From Cordia subcordata (taxonomy: Eukaryota; Streptophyta; Magnoliopsida; Boraginales; Cordiaceae): a stretch of DNA of 64,000 nucleotides. The notes below the pieces were generated by a model that saw nothing but the letters and a program-made list of their open reading frames with translations, had not been told where the DNA came from and ran no database searches. Each line of letters opens with the position of its first letter. Position 1 is the stretch's first letter. Of the stretch, positions 47,301 through 59,265 are shown in pieces. A program made the translations under genes and the position numbers. The DNA lies in assembly GCA_028554755.1 (NCBI GenBank), contig JAPTOF010000016.1:9957001-10021000 (forward strand). The letters run 5' to 3'.

Positions 47301-47942
47301 CTTAGACGCTACTATTAGTGAAACCTTTCAAAATGAATGGGCCACGACAATAAAAGTATGACGAGAATGGCTTAAATATTCCCATGGTTCAATTTTTCTG
47401 GGGTCAAACATTTACTTGTATTGGATTCTAGAAACAATAGGTTTCTATTTTGAATTGTATAAATAGTGTTTACTATGGAGATTTTATTAAGTATACACAA
47501 AGAATTGTTGTTTATACACAAAGAATTGCTAAGTATACACAAAAATCCATAAGTGAACTTACCTAGGGCAATTTCATTACTAAGTATACACAAAGAATTA
47601 CTGGAGGATCTTTTTATTTCTAACATTTCTTATCATGACCAATTTTGAGTTCTCATTCCTAAATTCATGGATCAAGTAGTGTGATAAACATGGTATTCCC
47701 TAGTCCTATGCAAAAGAGCAATCTATGTGAACATATACATGGGAATACCTAGCCTTATGCTTAATCTGTCTAAGTAATAATGGTGGAAAATGGAATCCAC
47801 TTTGAGTGGACATGTCTTCGAAAATAGACGCCATCTATAGAAGAAAATTAGAGTCAAAAAGACACAACCTTTGGTTTTGTTGGTTTATCTCATTAAATCT
47901 TTCAAGTCATTCTCTAATATTCTGTTTCATATAGTGAGAGAG
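47301..47942 (+). repeat. Left copy of a repeat shared with 59266-59830
   Basis: Direct homology to 59266-59830: both contain gggccacgacaataaaagta, ggggtcaaacatttact, agtggacatgtctt-like and aaattagat/gagtc...cacaaccttt phrases. A middle part of about 250 bp here, with four copies of tatacacaaagaatt, is absent from the other copy. It could be an LTR split by the SIRE element at 47943. Confidence 0.7.
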
Positions 47943-49249
47943 TGTTAGCTAAATATTCTTTATTGATTTTGATGATGAAAATATGTATATGCATTATTTG
48001 ATTAAACAGCTTCTTGTGAAATGAGATATTATATGAAGCTTGGAAAATATGAAGATGTGCATAAAGGATCATTTGAAGAAGAGAAAAGATAAGAAGGCAT
48101 AAGGAGGAGAAGAGAAGACATAAGGGGTACCGGATTTATTTTTTTTCTTCTTGCTCTTCTTGTGAAATGCCCATATACTGTATAGACTTGGCTCAAAACA
48201 TTCTTCCTTATCATTGCAAAATTTTTCTCAAGTCTTGCACTTTTAAAATATGCACAAAAGTATTTGAATACACACATTGAGACAAAATGAGTTTTTGGGG
48301 TGTTTTCATTCACAACATGCGTTTACATATTTATTCAAAATTACTTGGAGTTGTGAAAATACACTTGAGCTTGTTTTTCTAAAAAAATCTAGCTTTACTT
48401 CACATTCTGGAGTGGCCGGACCCCCAAGCCGGTCGACCGGCTGACCTGGGTGGTAGCCCGGCCTAATCAGAAAGTGAAAGAAAAAGCCGAACCCCCTAGC
48501 CGGTCGACCGGCTAAGGCGTCCGGCTTAGTCAGAGAAGGAGAAGGGCAAACCGGACGACCAAGCCGGTCGACCGGTTAAACGGGGGCTGTAATAAATGCA
48601 CTAACTGTTTCTTACCGTTCTGGCCAAGATTTTCAATCTTCCTTCACCTACCAAATCCCTGACCCTCAAATCTCTATATATACACATTCAAATACAAGTT
48701 CTAATCAATCAATTGAAGTGTGCAAAAGCTTTTATCATCATTCAATACTTCTTGAGCCATTCTTGCAATATATTGAGCTTTCAAGAGCTTATTATTTTCT
48801 CTTCTTGAGGAAATTTTCAGATCCAATCTCTTTTCATTCTTGAGTATTCACACTTTGAGAGCTTTATTCATTGTGAGATATATTCATTGTAGCTTGTAAA
48901 AGTGTGAGGAAATCCTATAGAGAAAGTCTCTTGGGTTCTTTGAAGTGAGACTTTAAAGGGGTTGTAAAAATCTTGGTTTGTGCTTCACCAAGTTTTGAAG
49001 AAGCATTTTAGTGGAGATCCTTGAAGTCCTAAGGGGAGATTCCTTGGGCGGTGGACGTAGGCTTGGCCGAACCACCTAAAAATCGTTTGTCTCTCTTCTC
49101 CTTGCTTTTAATTTCATTCTTATTACCTTGCTTGTATAGTGTTTGATATATTGCTTGTTAGAGTTGCAAATTTTCTGTAAATTTTAAAAACGAAATTTAG
49201 TATTAATATCTTAATTCACCCCCCCCCTCTTAAGATACTTGCACCCACA
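47943..49249 (+). mobile_element. 5' LTR of the SIRE element (1307 bp)
   Basis: TATA-like ctctatatatacac at about 48672. Three palindromic AGCCGGTCGACCGGCT-type motifs lie at 48427, 48498 and 48562, some 110-250 bases before it. A run of nine to ten C is near 49219. It has 146 bases that the 3' LTR lacks. Confidence 0.92.
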
Positions 49250-49310
49250 ATTAGTATCAGAGCTAGGGTTCTACATCATAGTTTAACAACTAGTAGAATT
49301 TATTGCAAAT

Positions 49311-50960
49311 ATGGAGGGAATTTCTATTAAACAAGCACCCCCTTTTGATGGAACTAATTATGCATTTTGGAAAATGAGAATGAAAGTGTTTATACAATCA
49401 CATGATTATAAAGCTTGGAAAATTATAGAAAATGGGCCTACCTTACCTAAAAATTAGAAGGCAATAGGAGAATACCTAAACCTGAAAGTGAATGGAATGA
49501 TGAAGATATAAAATTATTTGAGTTAAATCAAAAGGCTTTACATTATTTATTTAATGCTATGAATGCCACTGAATTTGTTAGAGTAATGGGTTGTACTTCA
49601 GCTAAAGAGCTTTGGGATCAATTAGAAGTAACTTATGAAGGAACAAGCCAAGTAAAAGAATCTAGGATTGCTATGCTTGTACATAAATATGAATTATTCA
49701 AAATGCTTCCAAATGAAAATGTTGAACAAATGTTTTCTAGATTTGTTGAAATTACTAATGATTTGAAAGCTCTTGGTAAAGATTATTCTAATGTAGAGAA
49801 ACTAAGGAAAGTACTAAAGAGCTTGCCATCATCATGGCAACCAAAAGTCACAGCAATAAAGGAAGCAAAGGACTTGAACACATTGGAGCTCAATGAGCTC
49901 ATTGGGTCACTCATGACTCATGAGCTAGAGATAAAAGATCATGAAGAAGAAGAAAGGAAAACAAAGAAGTCCATTGCTCTAGTTGCATCAAGATTTTCAT
50001 CAAGTGACGATGAAGAAGAAGATGAGGACCCGGAAGATGAGAAGATTGCACTTCTTGCCCGAAATTTCAAAAAATTTATGAAATTTAAAAAGATGAGAAA
50101 GGGGGCCTCTTCAAGCAACTCAAATTGGAAGAAGAAAGGAAAAGATGGTAAAGAGCTCAAAAAGATGAAAGATGCAAAGGATGAAATAAAGTGCTTCAAT
50201 TGCAACAAGCCAGGACATGTAAAAGCAAATTGTCCAAGGCTTTCAAAGAAGAAGGAAGGAAAAGCGCTCAAAGCTACATGGGACTTCTCCGAAACCGAAG
50301 AAGATGAGGAAGAGCATCATGAGGTAGCAAATTTTTGCCTCATGGCCAATGAGGATGAGGTACTATCTTCACCATCTTTATCTATTTACTATTCATCTAG
50401 TGAAGAGGAGGAAGATGAATATAGTTTTGAGGAACTAAAAGACGCATTTGCTAAATTACATGATGACCTATCCTTAGCTTTGGCTAAAAACAAGCAAATG
50501 CATAAGAGTTTGAAACTTGTTCAAAATGAAAAAGAAATTTTTGAAAAGAAAAATGTTTCTCTTATTGAAAAAATAGATATCTTAGAAAAAAGAAAATGAT
50601 TCATATGCTGAAGATTTTGTAAAGATTGAAAAAGAAGTCAAAGATTTAAAGAAGAAAAATGAGGATTTGAATAAAATTGTTCAAAAATTTACAAATGGGA
50701 AAGAAAACTTTGAAAAACTTCTTGGAAGTCAAAAAATGTCTTTTGATAAAAGTGGTATTGGATATAAACCTAATATTAATCAAAAGTATTTCAGAACCTA
50801 TTTTGTCAAAGCTTCTACTTCTTCATCCCTCTCTTCACCAAAGACAAATGTTATTTGTACTTATTGTGAAAAGAAGGACATGTATTCACTCATTGTTATT
50901 ACAAGAAAATTCGTGATAGAGGATCACATGTTCCATATTGGCAAAGACCAAAATGGGTTG
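49311..50960 (+). pseudogene. SIRE gag (one or more frame breaks)
   Basis: The ATG at 49311 begins MEGISIKQAPPFDGTNYAFW, the standard copia Gag start, but a TAG at about 49456 and a frameshift separate it from the long open part 49559-50599. That part has the UBN2 Gag domain (LWDQLEVTYEGTSQVKESRI, about 49610), an acidic stretch, a CCHC knuckle CFNCNKPGHVKANC (about 50192) and acidic coiled-coil sequence. A further frameshift near 50595 leads to the open part 50667-50963, with a degenerate second cysteine motif (CTYCEKKDMYS). At about 550 codons it suits the long Gag of SIRE elements. Confidence 0.88.
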
Positions 50961-51059
50961 TGAAAAACAAAAATTAAACTAATGCCAAGGACCCAAGGTG
51001 TTGGGGACCCCAAAATAAAGAATCGCGTTTGAATTTCATGTGTGTAGGTATGCAATTCA

Positions 51060-54000
51060 AGCAAAATAAGATGGATCTTCGATAGTGGTTGTTCCAAGCA
51101 CATGACGGGGAACTCTTCACTTTTTTTACAAACTAAAAAGGATAAAAGGAGGAGATGTCACCTTTGGGGACAATAGCAAAGGGAAAATTATTGGAAAAGG
51201 AAGCATTGGTAATGAAAATTCTCTTGCTATACATAATGTCCTACTTGTAGAAGGTCTAAAATTTAATCTACTTAGCATTAGTCAATTATGTGACAAAGGT
51301 CATAAAGTCATTTTTCAATCCTCTAAATGTCTTGTCTATGAATGTGAAAATGAAAATGTATTATTTATAGCCAAGAGAAATGAAAATGTTTACATTGTTG
51401 AAATTGATCAACTTATATGTCAACATGTTAAATGTCTATCTGTTGTGCATGATAATACTTGGTTATGGCATAGAAGACTAGGACATGCTAGCATGAGCTT
51501 ATTGAATGATTTATCAAAGAATAATCTAGTTAGAGACCTTCCAAAATTAAAATTTGAAAAAGATAAAATTTGTGATGCTTGCCAACTAGGAAAACAACAT
51601 AAAACATCCTTCAAATCCCTAAATAAAGTTTCAACAAATAGAGCATTACAACTACTACATATGGATTTGTTTGGACCCATTGATGTAGCAAGCTTAGGAG
51701 GATCTAGGTATACATTTGTTGTTGTCGATGATTACACTAGATTTACATGGGTCATGTTTCTTGCACATAAAAATGATGCCTTCAATGAATTTGCAAGATT
51801 GTGTAGAAAAGTGCAAAATGAGAAGGGCTATTTTATAACTTGCATCCGTAGTGATAATGGCACCGAATATGTGAACACCCTTTTTATGAACTTTTGTGAT
51901 GAACATGGCATTGAGCATAACTTTTCGGCCCCTCGTACTCCTCAACAAAATGGGGTAGTAGAGAGAAAGAATCGTACATTACAAGAAATGGCAAGGACTA
52001 TGTTAACAGAACACAACTTGCCAACATATTTTTGGAGTGAAGCCATAAATACAGCATGCTATGTGCAAAATAGAGTATTGATTAGACCTATTTTAAACAA
52101 AACTCCATATGAACTATGGTATGGCAAAAAACCTAAAGTATCATACTTCAAAGTATTTGGTTGTAAATGTTTTATTCTAAACACTAAGGATTACTTAAGA
52201 AAGTTTGATTCTAAATCCGATGAAGGAATATTCTTAGGTTATTCCACAAAGAGCAAAGCATATAGGGAATATAATAAGAGAACTCTTGTTGTAGAAGAAT
52301 CAATACATGTTACATTTGATGAGACTAACCCATTTGAGCCGAGAAAGGAAATTGATGATGTAGGTTATCTTTTGGAAAAGACAACACTTGAAGATCCAAC
52401 TCCAAAAGACAAAGAAATGAAGCAAAAACAAGAACTTAAAGAAAGGAGATCTCAAGAAAATGAGGAAATCAAACCTTGCTCAACCAAAGATAATGAAACA
52501 AAAGAACCTCATGAAGATCTACCAAAGAGTTGGAAGTTTGTGAGAAACCATCCTTAAGATCTTATACTCGGTAATCCAAATGAAGGTGTAAGAACTAGGC
52601 GTAATATTAGCACTTTTTGTGAGCATCATGCATTTATTTCACATATTGAACCCAAAAATGTAAAAGAAGCTCTACTAGATGATAATTGGATAATAGTAAT
52701 GCAAGAAGAACTCAATCAATTTGAAAGAAATAAAGTTTGGAAGCTAGTTGAAAGACCCAAAGATAGACCGGTAATTGGAACCAAATGGGTATTTAGAAAC
52801 AAACTAGATGAAGCTGGAATAGTGACCAGGAATAAGGCTAGACTAGTTGCACAAGGATACAATCAGGAAGAAGGAATTGATTATGATGAAACTTATGCTC
52901 CTGTAGCTAGACTTGAATCCATTCGTATGTTACTTGCATTTGCATGTCACATGGACTTTAAACTTTATCAAATGGATGTAAAAGTGCATTTTTAAATGGA
53001 TTTATTGAAGAAGAAGTTTATGTTGAACAACCCCCTGGTTTTGAAGATTCATGTTTTCCTAATCATGTTTTTAAACTAGAAAAGGCTTTGTATGGCTTAA
53101 AGCAAGCTCCTAGAGCTTGGTATGAAAGACTTAGTGGATTTTTGGTTGAAAACAATTTCGAAAGAGGAAAACTTGATTCAACCCTGTTTATCAAAAGAAA
53201 AGACAATGACATTTTACTTGTCCAAATCTATGTAGATGATATAATTTTTGGTGCTACTAATGTTTCCTTGTGTGAGAATTTTTCAAAGTGCATGCATAAG
53301 GAGTTCGAGATGAGCATGATGGGAGAATTAACCTTCTTCCTCGGACTTCAAATCAAACAAGCAAAAGAGGGGATCTTCATAAATCAAGCCAAATACACCA
53401 AGGAAATCATCAAGAAATTTGGACTTGAAGATGCAAAGGAGATTGGAACTCCCATGAGTCCTTCTACTAAGCTAGATAAAGATGAGAAAGGTAAATCAGT
53501 AGACGAGAAGAAATATAGAGGTATGATCGGTAGCCTATTATATTTAACTGCCTCTAGACCTGATATCATGTTCTCAGTATGCTTATGTGCTAGATTTCAA
53601 TCCAATCCTAAGGAAATTCACTTAACAGCTGTAAAAAGAATAATAAGATATCTTAAGGGAACAATTAGTTTAGGACTTTGGTATGCTAAAGGAACTTCGT
53701 TTGATCTATGTGGGTTTTCTGATGCTGACTATGCTGGCTGCAAAATATTGCAAAAGCACTAGTGGAACATGCCAATTTCTAGGACATTCCTTAGTATCTT
53801 GGTCTTGTAGGAAACAAAATAGTGTTGCAATTTCTACCACTGAAGCTGAATATATTGCAGCAGGTAGTTGTGTGGCACAAATATTGTGGATGAAACAAAA
53901 TCTACTTGATTATGGATTGAAGTATGATCATATTCCTATATATTGTAATAATACTAGTGCAATTAATCTTACTAAGAACCCAATTCAACATTCAAGAACT

Positions 54001-54171
54001 AAGCATATTGAGATTAGACACCATTTCATTAGAGACCATGTACAAAAAGAAGATATAATTCTTGAATTTGTTGATACTTTACATCAAGTTGCTGATATTT
54101 TTACCAAACCTTTGCATGAGGATCAATTCTGCAAGATTAGGAGAGAAATTGGAATGATAAAATGTGGCTAA
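51060..54171 (+). pseudogene. SIRE pol: protease, integrase, RT, RNase H
   Basis: Protease start IFDSGCSKHMTGNSSLF (about 51075) is followed by a frameshifted stretch. Integrase is open in 51445-52557: zinc-binding HRRLGHASM and CDACQLGKQH, core LHMDLFGP, RSDNGTEYVN, PQQNGVVERKNRT. RT is in 52699-53762, with WVFRNKLDEAG (about 52785), a frameshift at about 52985, [13 protein letters not shown] (about 53089) and catalytic QIYVDDIIFG (about 53224). RNase H is in 53683-54171, with FSDADYAGC, SVAISTTEAEYIAAGS and HQVADIFTKPLH. Four or so small lesions (stop at 52556, frameshifts near 51130, 52985 and 53740) spoil an otherwise well-preserved polyprotein. Confidence 0.92.
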
Positions 54172-54235
54172 ATGGGATATATATGTATTTCTGTGGCTTG
54201 GGTATGAAAAATAAGACATTTGTGAACTTTCTGAC

Positions 54236-54350
54236 CCTTGGTCGACCGACTAAGGCCTTAGGCATCCGGCTAAGCAGAATTTTTAAGATGCTCTCTGATC
54301 CAGCCGGTCGACCCTCGCGATCAGCCGGTCGACCGACTGAACGCGGTAAG
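54236..54350. repeat. GGTCGACC palindromes between pol and ORF3
   Basis: Three ggtcgacc cores (about 54240, 54306, 54327) in a G+C-rich patch, of the same kind as in the LTRs of this element. Confidence 0.8.
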
Positions 54351-54548
54351 GGTTAAAAAATAGGGGTTTTCACCCCAATTTCATCACATACTCTCAAATT
54401 CTTTTTAACCCTAACCCAAATATCACTCAATCCCATCTCAAATCTTCAACATTCCGCCGGTTTCTTTCAAATTTCTTCCCAAAATTCGTTTACCCACTTC
54501 AAAAAACATAGTTTTTACCGATTATTTTCACTAAAACAACGCAAAATC

Positions 54549-55933
54549 ATGGTGAATCTAAGAAGGAAGAGTCAAGCGCGTGGGAAAAAAGGGAAAAGAG
54601 CATGAACTCAATCTCCACCACCATCACCACCTCCGGCATCCAAGATTCACGGGAAACAATCTATTATATACGGTAAATACGTCGTGGACTCTGATTTTGC
54701 TGGTACAGATATTTTGCCATTATTTGATAGATGGTCTGCCTTTTTACACTTGCATTGTGATGTGCAAGATAAACTAGTGGTTGAATTTTATGAAAATCTT
54801 GAGATAAGTTGTAGAAGTCCAAGATTAGAATTAGCCTCAACGGTTTGTGGAGTAAATTTTGTGATTAACGAGGCTATTTTGCATAATATATTTCATATAC
54901 CGGTTGAAGGGGAAGGACATTATAATAGTCAAGGGTGGCCTGAAGGAATTAGGGGAATCGCCATCCAGGGAGAAGTTATAAAATTTATGTGGGAGAATGT
55001 AGGGCCTAGAGATCCGGATTTGATTCTTCCATTGTTAAGAGATGTTGATATTAACACTAGGCTTGCTCTTAAGATTATGAGTGAAATAATTCTTCCTAGG
55101 AATATAAATGATGGAAAAATTCCAGTTATGGATGCATATATTCTTACAGTAGGCAGAGAAAGGAGATAGCCTTGCCTTTCCTTATACTTCAACATATGTT
55201 GCACATTAGTGGAAAGGATGGAGGGAAAACAACTACTCCGGGGTATGGTATGGCTTTAACGTATATCTTCTCACATTTCAACATAACCTCAAATGCTCCA
55301 TATAAGATATTCGCTTGGAATTTCGATATGTTATATATGAACTTTATGGGCATTTACTGGTATAATATGGAGCCAATAAACAGAGAGACATTCAAAAGTT
55401 TGCCCCAAAGTACTCAAGCTGCCATTAGATATAGGACTAAGAAGGGCACTACTTTCACCGACCCAGTGTTTGGTACTACAGCAGAAAACCTTGATGACAT
55501 GGTTGGTGGGGTAGATATAAACTTTGGAGAAGATGAAGGGCCAGAATTTGAGGGAAATCCTAACATAGGCATACCTGGAACAATACCTATGGTTGTTAGT
55601 TCCTCTGAAGAAGAGGAAAACACTGAGGAAGCGACTCTTAGGCGAGTATTAAGAGAATCTAAGGAGCAAGAGCACATTAATGAGATACGCCGAAGAGAAA
55701 TCCGTCAGGGTGCTGGTTCTAGTTCAATGGGACAGCAGGAAGACCCTTCTATGATGGCTCAGATTCTATCCCAGCTCCAGGCCTTAAACATGGGTATGAG
55801 TGAAATGAGGACAACTATGACAAGCCAATGGGATGAACTCACCATTTGGAGACAACACATTGATTCTGAAGTAGCAGCTATGAAGACAGACATGAGAAAT
55901 TACTTCAAGGATCACCATGATGACGTGCCTTGA
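54549..55933 (+). pseudogene. Third ORF of the SIRE element ('putative plant transposon protein' type)
   Basis: It lies after pol, in the place of the env-like ORF of SIRE elements. ATG at 54549; a TGA near 54603; open in 54684-55169, and after a stop with a one-base shift open again in 55172-55933. The first part (VVEFYENLEISCRSPRLELA, then VCGVNFVINEAILHNIF) resembles the domain called putative plant transposon protein. The second has hydrophobic patches but no convincing membrane span, then an acidic Ser/Glu segment and a C-terminal heptad-like region (MSEMRTTMTSQWDELTIWRQ). No signal peptide is visible. An envelope function is therefore not supported; a Gag-like or chaperone role is only a guess. 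Confidence 0.7.
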
Positions 55934-56074
55934 TTTTCATCTTCTTCACTTAAAAACAATTTTCAGTTTAGTTGATTTCTAGTTTAGTTGACTATCAAAT
56001 TAAGTTTTCATACATTTCTTTCCTGACTTTATGTTGATTTTGATGATGCCAAAGGGGGAGAAGTATGATTTGAT

Positions 56075-56206
56075 GAAGTATGATTTGATGAATGTGATGA
56101 TAATATTTATTGATGGATGTGATGATATATTGTGATATGTGAAGTATGATTTGATGAATTTGATGATAATATTTATTGATGGATGTGATGATATATTGTG
56201 ATATGT
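56075..56206 (+). repeat. 66-bp tandem duplication
   Basis: Copies 56075-56140 and 56141-56206 start gaagtatgatttgatgaat and differ by one or two bases. Between ORF3 and the 3' LTR. Confidence 0.9.
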
Positions 56207-56372
56207 GATTTATGCATTTTTTTTGGTGATATAGAACATCTATGCTTTGGGTGATATATAGCTATGTTTTGCAAATTTAATAATCAAAGCACTTGTTAGG
56301 AGAATGCATATATTAAGGGGGAGTATTTTTTCAAATCTTAAAAATATTTGTCATCATCAAAAAGGAGGAGAT

Positions 56373-57533
56373 TGTTAGCTAAATATTCTTTATTGATTTT
56401 GATGATGAAAATATGTATATGCATTATTTGATTAAACAGCTTCTTGTGAAATGCCCATTTACTGTATAGACTTGGCTCAAAACATTCTTCCTTATCATTG
56501 CAAAATTTTTCTCAAGTCTTGCACTTTTAAAATATGCACAAAAGTATTTGAATACACACATTGAGACAAAATGAGTTTTTGGGGTGTTTTCATTCACAAC
56601 ATGCGTTTATATATTTATTCAAAATTATTTGGAGTTGTGAAAATACACTTGAGCTTGTTTTTCTAAACAAATCTGGCTTTACTTCACATTCTGGAGTGGC
56701 CGGACTCCCAAGCCGGTCGACCGGCTGACCTGGGTGGTAGCCCGGCCTAATCAGAAAGTGAAAGAAAAAGCCGGACCCCCTAGCCGGTCGACTGACTAAG
56801 GCGTCCGGCCTAGTCAGAGAAGGAGAAGGGCAAGCCGGACGACCAAGCCGGTCGACCGGCTGAACGAGGGCTGTAATAAATGCACTAGCGTTTCTTACCG
56901 TTCTGGCCGAGATTTTCAATCTTCCTTCACCTACCAAATCCCTGACCCTCAAATCTCTATATATACACATTCAAATACAAGTTCTAATCAATCAATTGAA
57001 GTGTGCAAAAGCTTTTATCATCATTCAATACTTCTTGAGCCATTCTTGCAATATATTGAGCTTTCAAGAGCTTATTATTTTCTCTTCTTGAGGAAATTTT
57101 CAGATCCAATCTCTTTTCATTCTTGAGTATTCACACTTTGAGAGCTTTATTCATTGTGAGATATATCCATTGTAGCTTGTAAAAGTGTGAGGAAATCCTA
57201 TAGAGAAAGTCTCTTGGGTTCTTTGAAGTGAGACTTTAAAGGGGTTGTAAAAATCTTGGTTTGTGCTTCACCAAGTTTTGAAGAAGCATTTTAGTGGAGA
57301 TCCTTGAAGTCCTAAGGGGAGATTCCTTGGGCGGTAGACGTAGGCTTGGCCGAACCACCTAAAAATCGTTTGTCTCTCTTCTCCTTGCTTTTAATTTCAT
57401 TCTTATTACCTTGCTTGTATAGTGTTTGATATATTGCTTGTTATAGTTGCAAATTTTCTGTAAATTTTAAAAACGAAATTTAGTATTAATATCTTAATTC
57501 ACCCCCCCCCCTCTTAAGATATTTGCACCCACA
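56373..57533 (+). mobile_element. 3' LTR of the SIRE element (1161 bp)
   Basis: Same ends as the 5' LTR. It lacks exactly 146 bases bounded in the 5' LTR by the direct repeat cttcttgtgaaatg (48010 and 48156). One of its three GTCGAC palindromes (56782) has two substitutions on its right arm. Confidence 0.93.
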
Positions 57534-58099
57534 GAGAGTGACTTTTTAGATAGGTCACTTTTATAGGATTGTAGTGAGCATTTTACTATTTTAGTTGGTC
57601 ATTTTCTTCTTAAATTTTGGTGATTTCATTGTTTTTATGCTTAATTGTGCATGATTAGTGATTGAACATGATTTGCTATCCATTTGCATGAATCTCATGA
57701 ATCTCATATGTTTAGGAAAAATTTTGAAATGCTTAGTTGATGAGGAGCAAACAGAGAATTCCATTGCCAGGTCATGGACACACAGAAAGCCCATGGGTTG
57801 CGTCTGAAGTGCTTTAGTGAGAATTTTTAGTAGGTTTTAAATAACAAGTTATGGAAACCCTTAAATTATCACCTTAATTGATTCTTGAAGACTTTTGGAA
57901 GGAAAAAAACAATTATGGAAGCGTTGCCTACTGTAAAGCTGGCCTCATAGGGATTTCATGAACAAGGCTTCATAGCTAAGGGATTTCGTGAACAACTGCG
58001 CTTGATTACAAGGAGATCTTTAGCCCTATGGTCAAGCTTTCTACAATTGGTTTTATAAATTGCAATTTCAAAAATTGGCCAATTAATTAGCTTGACATA
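57534..58099. other. No gene seen
   Basis: Right flank of the SIRE insertion. The frame at 57591-57794 (minus) has no domain. The left part continues the sequence interrupted at 47942. Confidence 0.4.
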
Positions 58100-58129
58100 A
58101 ATAATGTTTTCTACATGGCCATTTATCAA

Positions 58130-59265
58130 AATCTATGTTTATGATTCAACCACCAGGTTTTATGGATCAAATAGGTCAACTTATATTTACGAATGGACTA
58201 AATCTCTATATGGGGTAAAACAAGCACCACACGCTTGGTACACAAAACTGATGAATTTCATTCTTTCTCTTAGCTTTGTCAATGCACAACCAATGTTTTG
58301 AAATTCGAACTGAACCGGCTGGTCAAACTAGCCTGACCGGGAACCAGTAAAACAGGGGAGCTAAGCAGCGCTTAAAAACTGGAAAAAAATTAGTTAGACC
58401 TGGTATACCGGTTGACCTAGCTGGAATCGGTCGAACCTAGTTTTTTGTAAATTTATTAGGCTACATGTTATTTTAGTTTGTTGGGTTTAACTTTGTTGAT
58501 TACTACAGCTCACAACCAGCCAAAAACAACCAAAAGAAAGGAAAAAAAAGCAAAGAAAACAAAATCTATAGCAATGTGTATCCAATTTGAATATTTGATT
58601 GTCAAGGATATTTATGCAGTTATTTATCTTATGTTTTGAAACATTTTGATGTATTTATGACTTTTTTGAAAAATGTTTATACATATTATACATATAAACC
58701 ATATTTTTCTTTAGCCTTTACTCTTTACTGAATGCAGACAAAGTTAAGATATGAAGATGATGTTGTGCAAAAGTCAGTTCGGTCGAACTAGTTGGGCCAA
58801 GAACTAGTAAGATGTTCAATTTGCTAGCTGATCCGATTTTTAAAACACTGTACACGACTCGATTCTTCATTGTTTAGTACTGTTAATGACACACAAATTG
58901 CACATGTTCTTGTGTCTGTTGATGATCTGATTGTAACAGAAAATTCAAAGAGTCTTGTTCAAAAGATCATTGATGCATTCGAAGCAAGTTTTTCTATTAA
59001 GGATATAGGAAGCTTATTTTATTCTCTGGGGGTTGAAGCAATAGAATGCCTAGCTGAACTTTTTTCTTAGTCAGCATAGATATGCCAGTGATTTATTAAT
59101 GAAATTTGGAGTGGACGATGCAAAGACAAGCTCGACACCAATTAGTTGTACAACCAAGCCTACTTTTAAGTGGGAGTTTTCCGATATCCAACGGAATAGA
59201 ATATGGAAGCTTAATTGGTGTTTTTCAATACTTGACACTTACTTGACCTGACATATCTTAGATGC
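58130..59265 (+). pseudogene. Ty1/copia RT remnant split by a MITE
   Basis: Left piece, to about 58285: EWTKSLYGVKQAPHAWYTKL (copia RT). Right piece, from about 58866: HVLVSVDDLIVTENSKSL (the catalytic YVDD is now SVDD), SIKDIGSLFYSLGVE, and after a stop near 59068 more palm and thumb residues to about 59260. RNase H is missing. The two pieces become contiguous if 58291-58850 and one target copy are taken out. Confidence 0.85.
58291..58850. mobile_element. hAT-like MITE in the copia RT
   Basis: Left end CAATGTTTTGAAATTCG, right end CGATTTTTAAAACACTG: inverted with a few mismatches. Flanks tgcacaac (58283-58290) and tacacgac (58851-58858) agree at 6 of 8 positions, suiting the 8-bp duplication of hAT elements. 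The interior near both ends is rich in ccggttgacc/ggtcgaac-type words, as in a widespread plant MITE kind beginning CAGTGTTTTAAAA. No ORF. Confidence 0.75.

Larger units (their letters stand above)
47943..57533 (+). mobile_element. SIRE-lineage Ty1/copia retrotransposon, TSD GAGAG
   Basis: LTRs at 47943-49249 and 56373-57533 both run TGTTAGCTAA...TTGCACCCACA. A perfect 5-bp duplication GAGAG is at 47938-47942 and 57534-57538. The primer site at 49250-49263 (attagtatcagagc) is a variant of the tRNA-Met type. The purine tract aaaaaggaggagat precedes the 3' LTR. Long LTRs, a pol of SIRE type, an extra ORF after pol, and the phrases 'gatgccaaagggggagaag' and 'gtcatcatcaaaaaggagg' are typical of the SIRE/Maximus lineage. 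LTRs are nearly identical apart from one deletion, so this is the youngest element here. Confidence 0.93.

Noticed and set aside
54549..55933. Envelope glycoprotein
   Set aside because: No signal peptide, glycosylated ectodomain or firm membrane anchor could be seen; kept as an ORF of unknown function.
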